Assembly (NCBI GenBank): GCA_024516155.1
Contig: JAJJXM010000031.1
Span: 434,001 to 498,000, forward strand
DNA length: 64,000 bases
Source of the DNA: Pyronema omphalodes
Taxonomy: Eukaryota > Ascomycota > Pezizomycetes > Pezizales > Pyronemataceae
Direction of reading: 5' to 3'
The translations under genes and the position numbers were made by a program. This document shows, in pieces, positions 35,201 to 48,560 of the stretch. The notes beneath the pieces were generated by a model that was not told the origin of the DNA, made no database searches, and saw only the letters and a program-made list of their open reading frames with translations. How positions within the stretch are numbered: position 1 is the stretch's first letter; each line of letters opens with the position of its first letter.

Positions 35201-38200
35201 AATAACGGCTTTTAGCGATCTCCATCCACAGCTCGATCAACTTACTTGATTGAAGTTCTGGTTTGCAAATTGTGGCGGTGCTTTTCAGCGGAAGTTACCT
35301 CGGGAAATAAAGGCAGATAACCAACTGCGACTGTTTGTAACGCACTAAGGCCAAAACGGACCGTTAGAGTGGAACATTCCCAGGCTTCCAGAACTCGGGT
35401 GGAACAGGCCTGAATCTCCTTCCGACTCAGTGTAGGGAACTTTGGTCAGAGTCATGCGCTGCACAATGGAAGGGGGAAATCATTCTATTAACGGCGACGA
35501 AATAGGAAAAGCTTCATCATCCCGAGAAATTGGAATAGGCAAGACTCTTCGTCGGATCCCGGATCCCTTCGCTACTCCGTGAAAATGTTGTATGTTTCAG
35601 TGTTTCGTTTCATGTTGACGCCTTTTTTGTTTTTGATCACCATGGCATGGAAGTTTGATTCCACAGCTGCAGGACTTCTTTCTTTCAGTTAGCCTGCCAA
35701 TTTGTCGGGAAGTAAACTGCGAAATGCAACTGGGGGGCATCAGGGTTTCTAAATACGGTTACTGCAATTTTTCAACGCTCTTCCCCGGCAACCGAACGAT
35801 CGGTTCGTGCATGCAGCTGCAACAACCCGCGATGAGATGCTGCTGCAGCCCCCATCATCCTGAATCATGCAGAGTTGCAGCGCAGCCATTGAAAGTAGCA
35901 GCCATTGAAACCATTTCACCCATTGCACACATTAACCGACTTATTGAATCAAAACGACTCTGTCAAACAGCAACTTGTGAACCTATTCGCCGTGCCGATT
36001 GCCTGCAAATATCCCGCTTCACCACAGCTGGTGGCTGTTATCAACAGCAAGCATGCGTGTGGGCGAGCGACTGGTGGCCACTGGTGGATGCGGGGAAGGG
36101 AGGGTATGCAGAGTAGGAGACTAAAGGAGTGGCTAATCATCGCCTATCAGAGTCGGTGCCCCCGCGCCCGATGCGCTACCACCACAGCTGATATGGTGGT
36201 GCTTCGGCGACTGCGATTAACTATGACCCAGAGATTGGAATCACTGGTACGTTTCGTTCGAAATTCAGCAGGGACGACGCCGAGGAATTCTGCAGCAGCC
36301 CATCGTCTGATGCACCCCCTCTTCTTCACCCTTACCTTCATTACTTTTGGACACCTGAAGAATGTTTTAATAAAAGTAAAAAAGAACAGCGGTTATAATA
36401 TAATCCCTAACCATACATAGCATCTGTGCGCTTCATCAGCGCACCGTGGAGACTCAGCCCATGGATGATGGTGCAGCGCATCATGGCTTGTGATATCGAA
36501 ATTGCAAGGATGGAATGCGGAATTCTTCAGCGAATTTGGGAGGATTTCGTAAATGCATTGTGATTTTAATTTTCGGGCTGAGGTGCTGGCTGCCGCGGCA
36601 ATGGCAATGGCCACAGCCCTTTTTCCTTATCCATCTATCCATGCAGCAACTCACCGAATTTGTTTCTCTTTCATTATCTCTCGGTGAGGTAACCGAGTGG
36701 TTTGTTCCTTACATATGTACGATAATGAATAACGATAAAGGAAGGCTGCTGTTGCAATAGACAAAACCGGATTGTGATTGTTTCGGGAACAGTGATCATT
36801 TTATCTATCTGTCATATTCTGCACATTCCTTTCTTCCTTCCTTCCTTCCTCAGCCCCGGCGCTGAATCGAGGCAATAAAAAACGGTATTTGGGATTGGGA
36901 TTTGATTCTTATAGTTCCCAAGTCCTGCGAAGAATGCAAAGCAAAAAAAAAACTACCATCATTGCCATCTGGTGAGATATACATACCGATGATGATTTTT
37001 TTATCATCTTATCACATATGTATTCAGGTTCAAAAGTTGTCTTGGCCTGTCTTGCCTTGTTTTGCCTTATTTTTTTTTTCTTCTTTTTAGAGAGCCTGGA
37101 TATATCTACTGCGATATGTATTTATTCTGCGCCCCCACCCTAAAGAATTCTAGCCTGGTATTATGGATGTATGTGTTATGTATGTATAAGACTACAGGTA
37201 ACAAACACAGGCTATGCAAGACATGGCGTAATCCAGACCTAAGGAAAGGGCGGTGTCTTCTACATAAAAAAAAGGTGTATACTTGCTTGTATCTTCCCAA
37301 GGATTAGGGAGTGGGGAGTGGCATCAGATCGCAGGAGAATCGCAGGAGAATCTCTCTCTCTCTCTCGTCTGTATACCTACCTAACCTAACATACCTATCT
37401 ACCATCTCCATCACTGCGTCACAATAATAAGGAAATAACATCATCTGTGTACTCCTAAAATGTTGGATTATTTGTTTTCTATGGCGTAGTATCATAATTG
37501 CTGCGATGGAAAAGCATATGTCAAGAATACACATCAGAAGCAGAAGCAGAAATAGAAACCAATAGCGCCCAGGGAGTTCGTCTCCCGGGCTCCCAAGCCG
37601 GCGTTTTTAAAGAATCAAAAAGACAGAAAGACGAAAATCAAAAATACAAAAAGACAAAAAGGCTGCATCAATCCATCATCAATCAAACAAACAAACAAAA
37701 AAAAACCCAGTACATTGGTTACGGGTTATGGGTTACGGGTGACGCTCGATCCTCAAGTATGGTGCTCCAATAAGAATCGAGAAGAAGGCTTGTTGGATAT
37801 GGATATGGATATGGATTGCAACCTTGCACAAATATAACCCTGCTGAAGTTAATGCATGTCCATGTGCATCGCATGGGCTTGGGCTTGGGCTGCCGCTGTC
37901 GCTGACGCTGTTGCTGTTGCTGTTGCTGTGATGTAACAGGAAGGGGAATGGGTTGGTGCGGTGAATAGTGATGCTGATACTGATATTGTATTGTACTATG
38001 ATGCTTACATGGGAATGGAATATGGTTGTGTTGATATGAAGGAGCTCGAAATACTGTAGATATGCGAAGGAGCGATATGCTATGGGGTTAAGGTTTTTGT
38101 AAGAATTTTGACTGTTGAAAGAAAGAAAGGATAAGGTTGGTTGAGAATGAAGGAAAAGAGGGCTGAAGAGCAAGAAGGCTGATGTTGAAAATAGGTATTA

Positions 38201-39359
38201 ATTATTTCTAGAATAATCAATCATACAATACAAGCCATGGATGTTGAATGGCTTGCTGGCTGGCTGTGTGTCAATAGTTAGAGAATGATAATGATGATGA
38301 ATTATGGATGAAAGGAGGCCTGCCTGGATTGAAGGATGGAAAAAAAAAGTGCCCTGGAAATATAATAATTTTGCATTGCTTTAGGCTTCAGCATCTGTTC
38401 GCAACCGGATTAGGGATCGAGCTATATTGAAATCGAGCCAGCTGCTGCCAGGCGCATCTTGGGGGCGGAGGGGTGTCAAGCATTAGCAGACTCACGCTAG
38501 GTTTGAACTAGCTACAGGGCCTAGGCAATAGCCAGCTACATTGCTAGCAGCTAGCTAAGTAGCCTAAGCAGTCTAAGCAGTCTAATCAGACTAGGCTAGT
38601 TGAAGTTGGGGCCGTGGAAAAGGGAAGGGATAATTTCGGAAAGAGTTGCAGGCATCCTTTTTTTGTTGCGCTCGCCGCCAAAAAAAAAGTTGACACCACC
38701 TTTACCTTTGATGGACCTCTCTGAAATCAGAAACTAAAAAATCCTAGGAGCCGCAACGCAAACCCCCAGTGCAACCCCAGTGGGTGCAGCGATGGGGAGG
38801 GAGAGCCCCAGGCAAGGTGCAACCACAATCCTGGAAAATAAATTTATTGCGATTTCGAAACGAAGGGCTCAGCGAAAAGGGCCTGGATACACTCTAGTAG
38901 TAGTAGTAGCCATAGTATACACCAAAACTATAACATAAAAGGACCATCTCCCCTCGACTCATCGATTCGAAAGACCGTTATTAGTACAGAACAAACAGCA
39001 ACTGTTATTCAATCACGTTTATAACCTTTTAACACTACCTCACTACCCCCAATTGCGTTAATCATCTTCTTAAATTCAGACGTTTCTTCCCACTACTCAC
39101 TTCAAACAAAACCGCGCTAGCTACCGAAAACCACTACTTCCATAGCAACTTACAATCAATATCCCCGGTCCGGAAACATAAATACCCACCCACCTCTTCC
39201 ACCCTGCGTACCTGTCTAGTCGCATCATCATTACATATCGGGACCTTTACATCTCCATCATCGCATCCAAGGACAGCAGCCAGAGCGCACAAAACCCCCA
39301 CCATCACCGCGACAACGTCTACGTCTACGAACAACACGTCCACCCCGGCGTCGTCCGCA
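32277..39359. other. gene-poor region with no callable gene
   Basis: About 7 kb in which no gene can be supported. 32.3-35.6 kb is AT-rich and stop-dense. 35.6-36.4 kb has overlapping plus-strand frames (153 and 171 codons) built on CAG/CTGCAG-type repeats, judged non-coding. Simple repeats include CTTC at 36828-36850, CT at 37350-37366, GTTGCT near 37908-37928 and TAG near 38897. The last 450 bp is a C/A-rich stretch that may be the leader of the 54-aa ORF. Confidence 0.5.
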
Positions 39360-39524
39360 ATGGCAATCCCAGGCTACTGCCATCACTCGTTCAAAGTTAT
39401 TAAATCCGAGACTACATTACTGCTTTGGAACTGTGGAATGTGTGGTTCCGGTCCACATTGGTTTATTTTCGAATGCAAGTTTTGTAAATTGAAAACTTGT
39501 AGGCCTTGTACACATACCGCATAG
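39360..39524 (+). CDS. 54-aa Cys-rich (putative zinc-binding) small protein
   Basis: The frame ATG 39360 to TAG 39522-39524 gives 54 residues with eight Cys: C7, C25, C28, C39, C42, C47, C50, plus His8/His9 beside C7 and a His at 33 and 52. The arrangement C-H-H, CxxC, CxxCx4CxxC with Trp23 and Trp34 looks like a compact two-site zinc fold of the RING/C1/ZZ-like type. The ORF is too short for most gene finders. It follows about 400 bp of C/A/T-rich, ATG-poor sequence with a TATA-like element (near 38930), consistent with a leader. I do not recognise an exact family. The N-terminus of the 342-aa protein at 59223-60251 has a similar Cys/His order. Further exons could exist. Seen: the Cys pattern; inferred: coding status. 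Confidence 0.5.
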   Translation: MAIPGYCHHSFKVIKSETTLLLWNCGMCGSGPHWFIFECKFCKLKTCRPCTHTA

Positions 39525-42500
39525 AGTTGAGTTTTTTTTTACTGCACCATATTGCGGTGCGGTGGGGAAAAGACGAAGCTGAAACGGCTGTCTTGTCTTG
39601 TCTTTTCACCATGCCCAGTTAACCCTGGACAAACAACAACAACAACGAGCGATTGCGATTTCGATTAAGAGTGGGGCGTTAGGAAAATCGGCATGTTTGC
39701 TTTCCGGAAGTTTAGACGAAGAGGATATTTTTTTGGAATGGTTGTTATGATGGGGAAGTTAAGTTAAGTTAAGTTAGGTGGTAGTGGTGATAGTGGTGGT
39801 GGTGGTGCGGTGAAGCGGTGGACATACATACAGTACTTATCAAGAGCATGCAACCCACACAAAGCGGCAAATCCCAGTCATAGTCATGGTCATATATGTA
39901 CCGGCGGCGGTTTTCAGTCAACGGTTCCACCCCCCAGTCACCTTTCGCCCATCGCCGCTTTCAGTCTAAACCAGGCGCACTGCACTGCACTGCACACTGT
40001 TCAGTTCACACCGTTATTACCACCATATCACGACCACTACTACTAACCAACTGCGACGATATTTTCACCGGATTAGGGAGTTTGGGATTTCTTTATAGGT
40101 TCATTGAAAAAATATTTTCGTCACGAGAGAAATGGGGGGTCGGTTGGTTGGCGTTTTTTTGTAACTTTTGTTTTGTATCTTTTTTTGTCTTGCCTGTTTT
40201 TTTTTATATGTATTTCTAGAGTTTTTTTTTTTTTTTGGAGGTTTTTCTGTTTGCTGTTTTTTGTTGACTCTCCTCAGAATAGTGGGGCACTGTCTTGTTT
40301 TTCTTTTTTTTATAACTATGTTGTGTTGCTGTGCTGTGCTGTGCTGCTGGCTTCGGGGAAGAAGAATGGTCTGTATTTTTTGCGATGGGTTTGATACTCA
40401 ATTAACTATAGATCCTTATTGATCGATTGACTGATTGATTGATTGCTGATTTGAGCCTTTGAAAGCCAGTTAACTAACTATGCTTGATAAACCACATTTC
40501 TGGCTTTTTTCATCCTGACTCCTGATTCCCGGTTCCTGATTCCAGATGCGTTAAGTGATAGTTAATAGTTGATAAATTATAATTGACAGTTAATAATTAA
40601 TTATTGATATTATCTATTATGTACCCACTTATTTCCCAATGCACACCAAATATTCCATGTATGCTGGATAACAGAAGACATCATTGGTAACCGGCAATAG
40701 ATAATAGATAACTTAAGCTTGTCGTTATGACAAAGTTGTAGAGTTGTAGAGTTTTAGCGTTATAGAGTTATACATAACGACATGATGATATGCCCTACCT
40801 AAGCTACCACCATGAGCTAGAGCATAGTACATACAGCTGAGATGCAAGCTATGCGCACGGGGATGATTAATGATTGATCCGTCGAGCTGTAGTAGTAAGC
40901 AGCAGCACTACGCAGAGTTGCAGATGGCCTAGCTATCTAAACTAGCTAGGGCCCGACGACTATGTAGGTTCTACTTTCTACTAGTTATATACACTGCATA
41001 GGTATCTATGCTAGATAAACTCTAATATCACTGATTTTGCTGTAGCTTGCTATGGTGTTCACTATTCTCTATTCATTATTTATCGCTTGTATCCTCCGTG
41101 GCGGACCTTATGGACTGTCTCGATTTACCGACTTTAGCTTTTTTCCTGGGTATGGTTATACTGTAGTTCGCTAGTGGGTTCACTTCACCGGGACCTGACT
41201 TCACTCGCTCGAGTACTAGCTTTAGCAAAAAAAAAAAAATCAACAATAACAAGAATTAAAGACCAGCCAGCCTACCAGTCATCCAGGCAGCTGATACAAA
41301 GAAAAGAATCTAAGTCCCGGGATGATGGTCAATAATTAAAACTTCGTTAAAACTAACATACTGCATGCATGCATGCACAGATAGCATGGGCGTATGTGTG
41401 TATGTAAACGCAGCCCGGAGCGCAGTTCTGCATCTCTGCAGTCTGCAGCTATGTACCTACTGTATGATGCAGCCACCAGCATGCTACATACTCACTACTC
41501 GCTGACTGACGCACCTTTGTTCTAGATTGGAAAATCGTACATTTGTAGCATTTACTTATGGACATACTTTTTTTTGATAAACCAATCGTGTAAAGATGTA
41601 TATATGCAAACCATAACCACGAGGACTCGGTATAGAGTATAGAGGGTTTTTACTCCTCTTATTTCATCTAAAGTTCTCCAACTGTCAACATTCCTTAAGG
41701 TCCTTGACTCATAGACTCATCGACTCATCGTTCCTTGTTCCTCATTCCCCATTCCTTATTCCCTATTCCTTCTCATTCCATCTCATCATCGCCACATATT
41801 ACCCTTCTTTACTATTGGTTACAGCACCAGCACGGAAAAGATATTTAATAATCTACCAGAAAACAAGTTCCTGTACCACCATCATCATTACCTTCATCTT
41901 CACTTTAGAAAAGTGCCATTCGAACCACCAAAAAGTCGCAAAATCTGGAAATCTGGAAATCTTGAAAACAAAATTTTGTCGCCGGATCTGGAATAGACGG
42001 GGTGGACTCGTGATTCTTGTACATATACAATGGTATGTTTCTATAGCCAAGAGCCAAGACTCTGGCGTTCTTTATCTGTATCACCGTCCACGATGTTTAG
42101 ATTTTGGCTAATATCGGACTGTTGGGGGGGGGGGGGGTGAAGGGGGGTATTCTCAAATTCCGATTCCATCTTTCCTCTACCTCCCATCTAACTTTCTTCC
42201 TCGTGCTTTTGATAGCCAGCTACAGCCACAGCCACAGCCACAGATATGGAAATGGGACATAACAGAAGCATGGATAAATCCCATCTGTAAAATGAAGTAG
42301 TAGGGAAGCGGAAGCAGAATAGAAATGATCCGCCATATGAAAAGAGGAAAGATTAGGTGCTTATTTCTGCGCATAGTCTTGGCTGTGCTACAGCTACTAG
42401 CTACTGGCTGCAGCATGCAGCATGCAGATTAATAAATGAAGGAGGGTTGCGAAATACATATGCATATTATATGAATGATTCAGCTCATTCTACTTTCTTA

Positions 42501-43103
42501 TTTTTTCTATGTATGGTTGTATCTATGTACAGTGCTGTGAAGAATATCATCCTGCCATGCGGTGCAGGCCAAGACCAGTATATAAGAACTGAACGTGTTC
42601 TGTTTTTTGGAGTGCGGATTTTGTCTTATTTCTGCATATTTACGTTGAACGCGAAAAGCGTCAAAAGTTACATGTTTGTTATACATATATGTGGATAGTG
42701 GCAAAGTGCACGGGATGGGATATCTATCGTTATCATTATCATTATCAGTGCTTAGCGTGGTTCCAACAACATATGCTATGTTCTTCCTTTTCATATCATA
42801 TGCACATTGCACACGTTTACCCGGGGTTCCCGGGGAAGAATCGGGAAGTCGCCTATTCAAACCGACAAACCTTTCACCCCGGTTAAATATCTTCCTAGCA
42901 AATTTCTTTTCTTTATGGATTGTACATACATACCTTGTTTTATGGTTGCGTTGGAGACGGAGATTTTTCTGGAAGCCCTCCGCTCTTTCTGATGGGCTTT
43001 GGGATGGAAGTCCGCATCGTTTATCGTTAACGGTTAGCCGCTTGGAAATAAGCCCTATTTCGCCTTTTATCAAATTTCTTACATTTCAAGGTTATTAGGG
43101 TTT
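39525..43103. other. gene-poor region with simple repeats
   Basis: No gene is supported. It contains AAGTT repeats at about 39757-39777, GGT repeats at 39780-39812, T-rich tracts at 40160-40320, TGCATGCA repeats at 41362-41377, a G14 run at 42124-42137, and AT-rich sequence with many stops. Confidence 0.5.
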
Positions 43104-43214
43104 GTTCTGCGGCCCATCCTGCTCCTAAATATTTATTACTCCTGGGTATATCGCTCCAAGCAGCTATCTGGATGGGAGACTTTGAAAGTTTGCGAAAGAT
43201 ATTCGGGATGCTGG
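43104..43214 (+). pseudogene. 5S rRNA-like relic
   Basis: The segment starts TTCTGCGGCCCATCCT, similar to the 5' end of fungal 5S (CTACGGCCATACC). About 70 nt later it has CTATCTGGATGGGAGAC, close to the 5S box C/loop E region (GTACTtGGaTGGGaGAC). It then ends ATATTCGGGATGCTGGA, similar to the 5S 3' strand GAAT.CCGGGTGCTGTA. Order and spacing fit a roughly 110-nt 5S gene with mutations. The middle (loop B/C) is poorly conserved and no terminator is seen, so it is probably a dead copy. Confidence 0.45.
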
Positions 43215-46200
43215 ATGACTCCCCGTAGCTCTACTCGGACCGATAAATGATGGCTAAATGGGGGAAATATCTACGCGCTACGTTTCAAGTTTGGCGTTGC
43301 AGTTATTGAGTTACATACACAGAAGGTACCGTTGGGACCCCCTTAGTTACGATAGAAAGAATTCGGTAACTATAGATTATCGTTCTTCTCACAATAGATC
43401 ATGCTATATATCACGGAAAAGACCGAAGTTTAGCGGATTTGTTTCCCTGTGATTGCTTTTGCGTGTTCGTTTCTCCTTCCAACGGCGGTTGACTCGTTGT
43501 CTATCATTCCAACCGCAGCTGTATCTGACAACCCTAGCCTCTTTTTAATGTTCCAATTTCCCAAATATCCATAACCCATAGATTATCAGCAGAAATCGGG
43601 ATGCTCGGTGGGTGTTCCTTACGTCCGTTCAATCCTTCATATCGATATTCCCGATTCGAAAAAAATGCAGGAACAGAACGTGCTATCCGTATCTGACGTG
43701 TTTTTGCTGCCTCTGGTAAAGTGGTTCTAGCCTTCTCTAGATAGTATGCAGTGTCGCGCATCAGCAAATATTCGATCATGTAACTCCTGGCTTCTGAAGC
43801 AGCTATCCATTCAAGCTGGCTTATCATTCACTACTTACGGATAATTCCCCACCCGGGTCCCTGGTTTACTTGCGCAGCTGCGCTTTGCGGATCATTTCTA
43901 AGCGTTGACTTACATATGTACATATGTATACTAAGGATTCGTCCAACATGTTGGCTGGCTAGACGAGGTACAGCTAGGGGTTAGTTGCATTTTGCATGGC
44001 CTTGTAATGGAAACGGAATATTATGCAGCGAGGCTTCTCACAGCATGTGAGTTTCCATATGGTAAGGTAAGCTATGCTTAGAAACTAAATGTGTTTCTTT
44101 GGACGACGTCGTGATGTTATTTTCGGAACGTCAATAAACGTTTCTATAGTTTGGCTCTGAGGTACCCATTGGCTATTTTGCGCTTCATTTTTACTTTGAC
44201 GTCACTTACTAGTAGTTAGCTAGCTAGAGTTCTAGCATGCTTTCTAGAATGCGACTACTTATGTACGTCGCAGAGCGGTTTCAGAATTCTTTCAACGGCG
44301 AAGCGCATAATGTTAACCCTGTGAATCAACCCTAATCAACGCCGTACTGCGCTATTACTGAAGAGTTCCAATATAGATTCATCCCATAGAGGTATTATTT
44401 CCGACGGTAAGAACTTTGTCGGTGAGAGGAGAACTCATGAGTCAATCAGCAGGTTTAATGGGTAGTTGCGTCAAACGTAGAACCAACATTTTATTGAAGA
44501 TGGGATTGATAATTAACGTGAACGTGGCATTCATAGGGATCTGCCATGCTTAGTTTTTTTTAGGATTGACGTGTACCAGGACTGATCTCACCCCATCCAC
44601 AATGTCCGTTTAAAGTATTGCTACCGATTTTCGGTGTATAAATGTTGACGTTGTTTCCCAAGCTCCTAGTGAATTATAAAATCTGCGGCTGTGCATTACT
44701 TTATCAGGTGAGGATCAGTCGCGGATTATGAGGGAATATCATATTTTCCCCATGGCGGGAATAGGCTAACCTCGGCTTCCAAAGCATCGGGATCATGATG
44801 CTTGAAATCGCGCGGTAACAAACCGGACTGGATGAAGGTCGAGAACGTGAAAGATTACCATATGACACCGGTTGTACCTTTCACAAGACCAATTCCCGAG
44901 TGACATCGCATGTCATTCCTTCCGGAATTGTAAGCTTGGTTGCTCTAACTCCACCTACATACCGAAAATCTGGATTTGGTACAGCATCCGCTTAAAATCA
45001 GAGGTTTGTACAGTATCAAAGGATGGCGGCTGTTGCTTCTGATATGCGCTCACAACCATATTTGTGAAACCAATATTCCGAGATGAAACACCGGCGGCGG
45101 TACCAGTGGTCGGGAACCATATTTCGCCGCAACCACTACTTTCGTTGCGGTAGTTTAATCTTCTTCAAGGGCCCTATTTACGAGCCGGGATTGGTTGTCC
45201 TAGGAATCTCAATATGTTTACTTCATCTCAAAAGCAGAACCGCTATTGAGATATCGATATCACATCGGCGGTTCTGCCGCGCGCGCGTTATTTTCGCTTG
45301 TTCCTGGCATGAGTGTTATTGCTATTATCCAACGAGGCGGAAAGTAGTACAAGGCTTCGGAACATATTCAAACTGCTGACGTCTTAGCGCTGGTTTAGCT
45401 TCCGTTGATGAGTACCCCGTGATGATAATCCCCGTGGAGTTTTGTAACCATAAGATGGAGGGTGGTGCGGGAAGGAGTAATATAAATGAGCTGCATTTTT
45501 GACGGATAACGCTGATGCAGTAGGTTCGGATCCTGGCTCTTGATTGTCACACAATTGATCCTGACTTGAAAACTTGAGATATATTGCTCGTGGCTAAAAT
45601 TCTACCACCTTCGTATGCTGAGAAACATCTGTGTAAAGAGGCATGATTATGCATGATGCTTGGATGAGACGGGCCAAATGCAGAAATACGACTTCTTATC
45701 CATGGTTTAGCATCTCTTGACTGGCTGATAAATGTGCTCTTGGTATGTTACACGCACTGTTTTCATCAAACATCATGCATGTTTTTCACAATGTACCCAT
45801 GGGCTTGTACAATCATTTGGGAAGTTGTTTCTCCATTTCATATTCCATGAATCGCATCTTCAAGGGTTGGTCTCGTGATTATAAATCCGCTGACTCGCTA
45901 AAAGTAGGGATGTTTCATATGTAGTCGTCTCTATTTGTGGTGAATGCAGGCAACCGGAAAGACCCCAGGACTTTGGAATTGGATAGGGTACACTAACACT
46001 CGGGTTTATTCATAAAAGTTCCAAGGGAGGCAATCCGGGGATGAGGATGTAACAACTGTAGGACCATTGAGCAACATATGATTTATTATTGGGACACCAG
46101 GGACATGGCCGAAGGTTACTTGCCTGTCCAACGGTATGATGCGCAGCTGCACACCGCGTGGAGCGAGGCGAGCCCATAGAATTGGAAATAGGCTTGTAGA

Positions 46201-48184
46201 ATGAAATTTGATACCCATCATGTGGTGTAATTGGTCTAGAAAGAGATGAAACAATCCTCCGACAAATCTCACTCAGCGTACCAGTACATGATGTATCATT
46301 CCTTTCGAACCTAGAAATCATCTGTAACCATCTGAATCCCAGAATATGAGCGCAGCATGACGCACATATATTAAAAAAATGATCGATCATCTTGAATTAA
46401 TAATATCGGTAATCTCGCACGAGATTTCTGATAGATTTAGTACTATTTATGATCAGTCAAGCCTTAGATAGGATTATTCAGCATGAGTTCAAAGGTTCTG
46501 GGAAATGCAATTAGCCGTGGAGTTTCGAGAAACTTTGTCCTATTTTCGGAACTAATAGTCGTTTTAATGACGAAGTGATATTTTATGAGACTACCAAATC
46601 AGGTAATTAGTGACCCAGCTAAAAATCCGGTGGCATCAAGTGACTCTATAATCATGCATCTAGGCAACTCATGTATAGGCGAACCGCAGTTGAAAAGAGA
46701 TAAACTTTTGTTTCAGGACTATTATTAGATAGTAGCATTGGTTCTGACTTTCTTTGGAAAGCTGCAGCAGTATCAGAAATAATGTTTTGGCACGGGTGTT
46801 TGTGACACCATGTGTAATCACTCGATCTTAGCCGAATTCGAAAACTTGCGCATAAAGATAACTGAAGTCAGTGAGGATTATCCCCCAAGCCAATAATCTT
46901 CAATTAAAGACATTATTGGTTGCAGCAAATGTACCTGGAATTGGATTCGAATATCACATTTGTAACTTGTTTCTTACCTGAAAGCTATCTTGTCCGGATT
47001 TTAGTCCCCTGCCCCAGTTAGTTTAGTTTGGAATAATAAAGAATCCAATGGGTGTATTAATAATAATCTGATTTACCCATCGATAATAATATACTTTCCT
47101 CCAAACCAGGGCTAATGATGATGCTTGATATAAGGATGTCTAGTCATCATATCATTCTGTAATTCGTATTTAATAATTGATGTGACTTTCAGCTACAGCT
47201 ATTACATGGCTTTCACATATTATTACATGAACATCAATAGTACTAATCAAACGGATTGTTCGCCCTCAATACCACATCATATGTTCGTAGTAACCCAATC
47301 TTTTTGCTTATCGGTGACTTGAGTCTTTGATCATTAATATCACCATAGTTACTCCTTCCAGAGAAGCCCATCCAATGTCTTCTATACGGAGTACATCTAG
47401 AGTGTAAGGTAGGATCTCTTAGTAATCCTCACTGTATTCTTTGGTATTTCGTGTTCTTCCTAGCTGCTTGCCCCCACCAGTGTAGATTTTTAGGGCCCTA
47501 CTATTCTGTTATCCTGAGTAGCCCGCAAATCTTTAATGATCTTAGACTCTTAGCCTCTTCAAGATCCAGCCCCCATAAGTCCTAATGCAGACCTATGGGA
47601 AAAAATCAATGCTAGCAATCCAATTCTAGTTCCAATGTATACAAGTGCTCACACCTCATCCAGTAAAATACTATGTAGGCAAATCTTCCATATGACATTA
47701 TTAACGGTTGAAGAATAGTTAAATTTATAATGGCAAGAAGTATGGCTTTGAGAAGAATATAGCAGAGAAAAGGGGATCATATATGTTGGACTTGGCATCC
47801 ATAACCCCTATTACCAAACCTTCAATCAGATCTCCATGGCAATCCAACTTCTACTCTAAGTCAAATATTAGCACCGAGTCAGATATCAGCCCCAAGGTAG
47901 GCATTAGCGCTAAAGTAGGTTGCCTACATGGATTGAGCCCGCCTGGAATCTACGATGTATGCTTTTATGGACCATGAAAGACATACTCCTTAAGGACATC
48001 GTCACTGCATCCAGACTATATGTCCTCAACATCATTCTGACCATATTAGACATTATTCCCAGTATGCAAGGCCTTATTATAATCATTTAATTGAGCCATT
48101 CCCGTTTCTCCTGCCTTCCTGTATGCGTCACTATTCCATATTTTCTTCTACTTTATCTTAACTCATTTCAGTGAGCCTTCAAGA
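43215..48184. other. gene-poor AT-rich region
   Basis: No gene is supported over about 5 kb. Minus-strand frames at 43534-43827 (97 codons) and 46006-46390 (two overlapping frames) are somewhat protein-like but unrecognised and without intact partners, so they could be decayed repeats. Stops are dense elsewhere. Confidence 0.5.
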
Positions 48185-48560
48185 TTTTATCCAGGTAGCC
48201 TTCAAACCTGTAGTTCGGACGAGAAATGCATTCAGGAAATAAATGACGGGGTGAAGATGAGCACGGCATCTAGTCGTGGCTATTTTCAAGGCAAATCGCT
48301 AAGCTTCCCGCGGAAATTTTGCAGCATACGGAAAGAACTAGCATCACGTTACTACCTGCTAGCCATAGGTCATGTGGTTGTTGCTCCTTATTTGAAGAAT
48401 AAAATCACGAGAGTCCGTCTGGTGGTGTGGAAAAGGCGTCCATCACACTTGAGAGCACATCTTCCAAGAGTGACCACACTGAAAAAAGAATATCTAGATG
48501 TCTTAATTCTAGGTCACCATAGAATCCTCAGCCATGTGGATATAAAATGAATCGAATTAC
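48185..48560 (+). mobile_element. decayed LINE ORF2 C-terminal relic (zinc-knuckle end), frameshifted
   Basis: In one plus-strand frame the sequence reads ASRYYLLAIGHVVVAPYLK (about 48325-48385). This matches the conserved 'SRfYqLksGHa.iapyLk' segment after the RNase H domain in fungal Tad-like LINEs. The next frame then carries VWWCGKG (48417-48437) and EHIFQE, the 'CWWCGkg.rqtreHLfkEC' zinc knuckle that should follow directly. A frameshift and stop codons separate these parts, so the element is dead. Upstream endonuclease and reverse transcriptase were not found. Confidence 0.65.

Noticed and set aside
35655..36420. Overlapping plus-strand frames of 153 and 171 codons
   Set aside because: Rich in CAG/TGC repeats, overlapping in two frames, with no motif and no clear promoter or splice context.
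43915..43931. TTACATATGTACATATGTA palindrome
   Set aside because: A short AT-rich palindrome is expected by chance in this composition.
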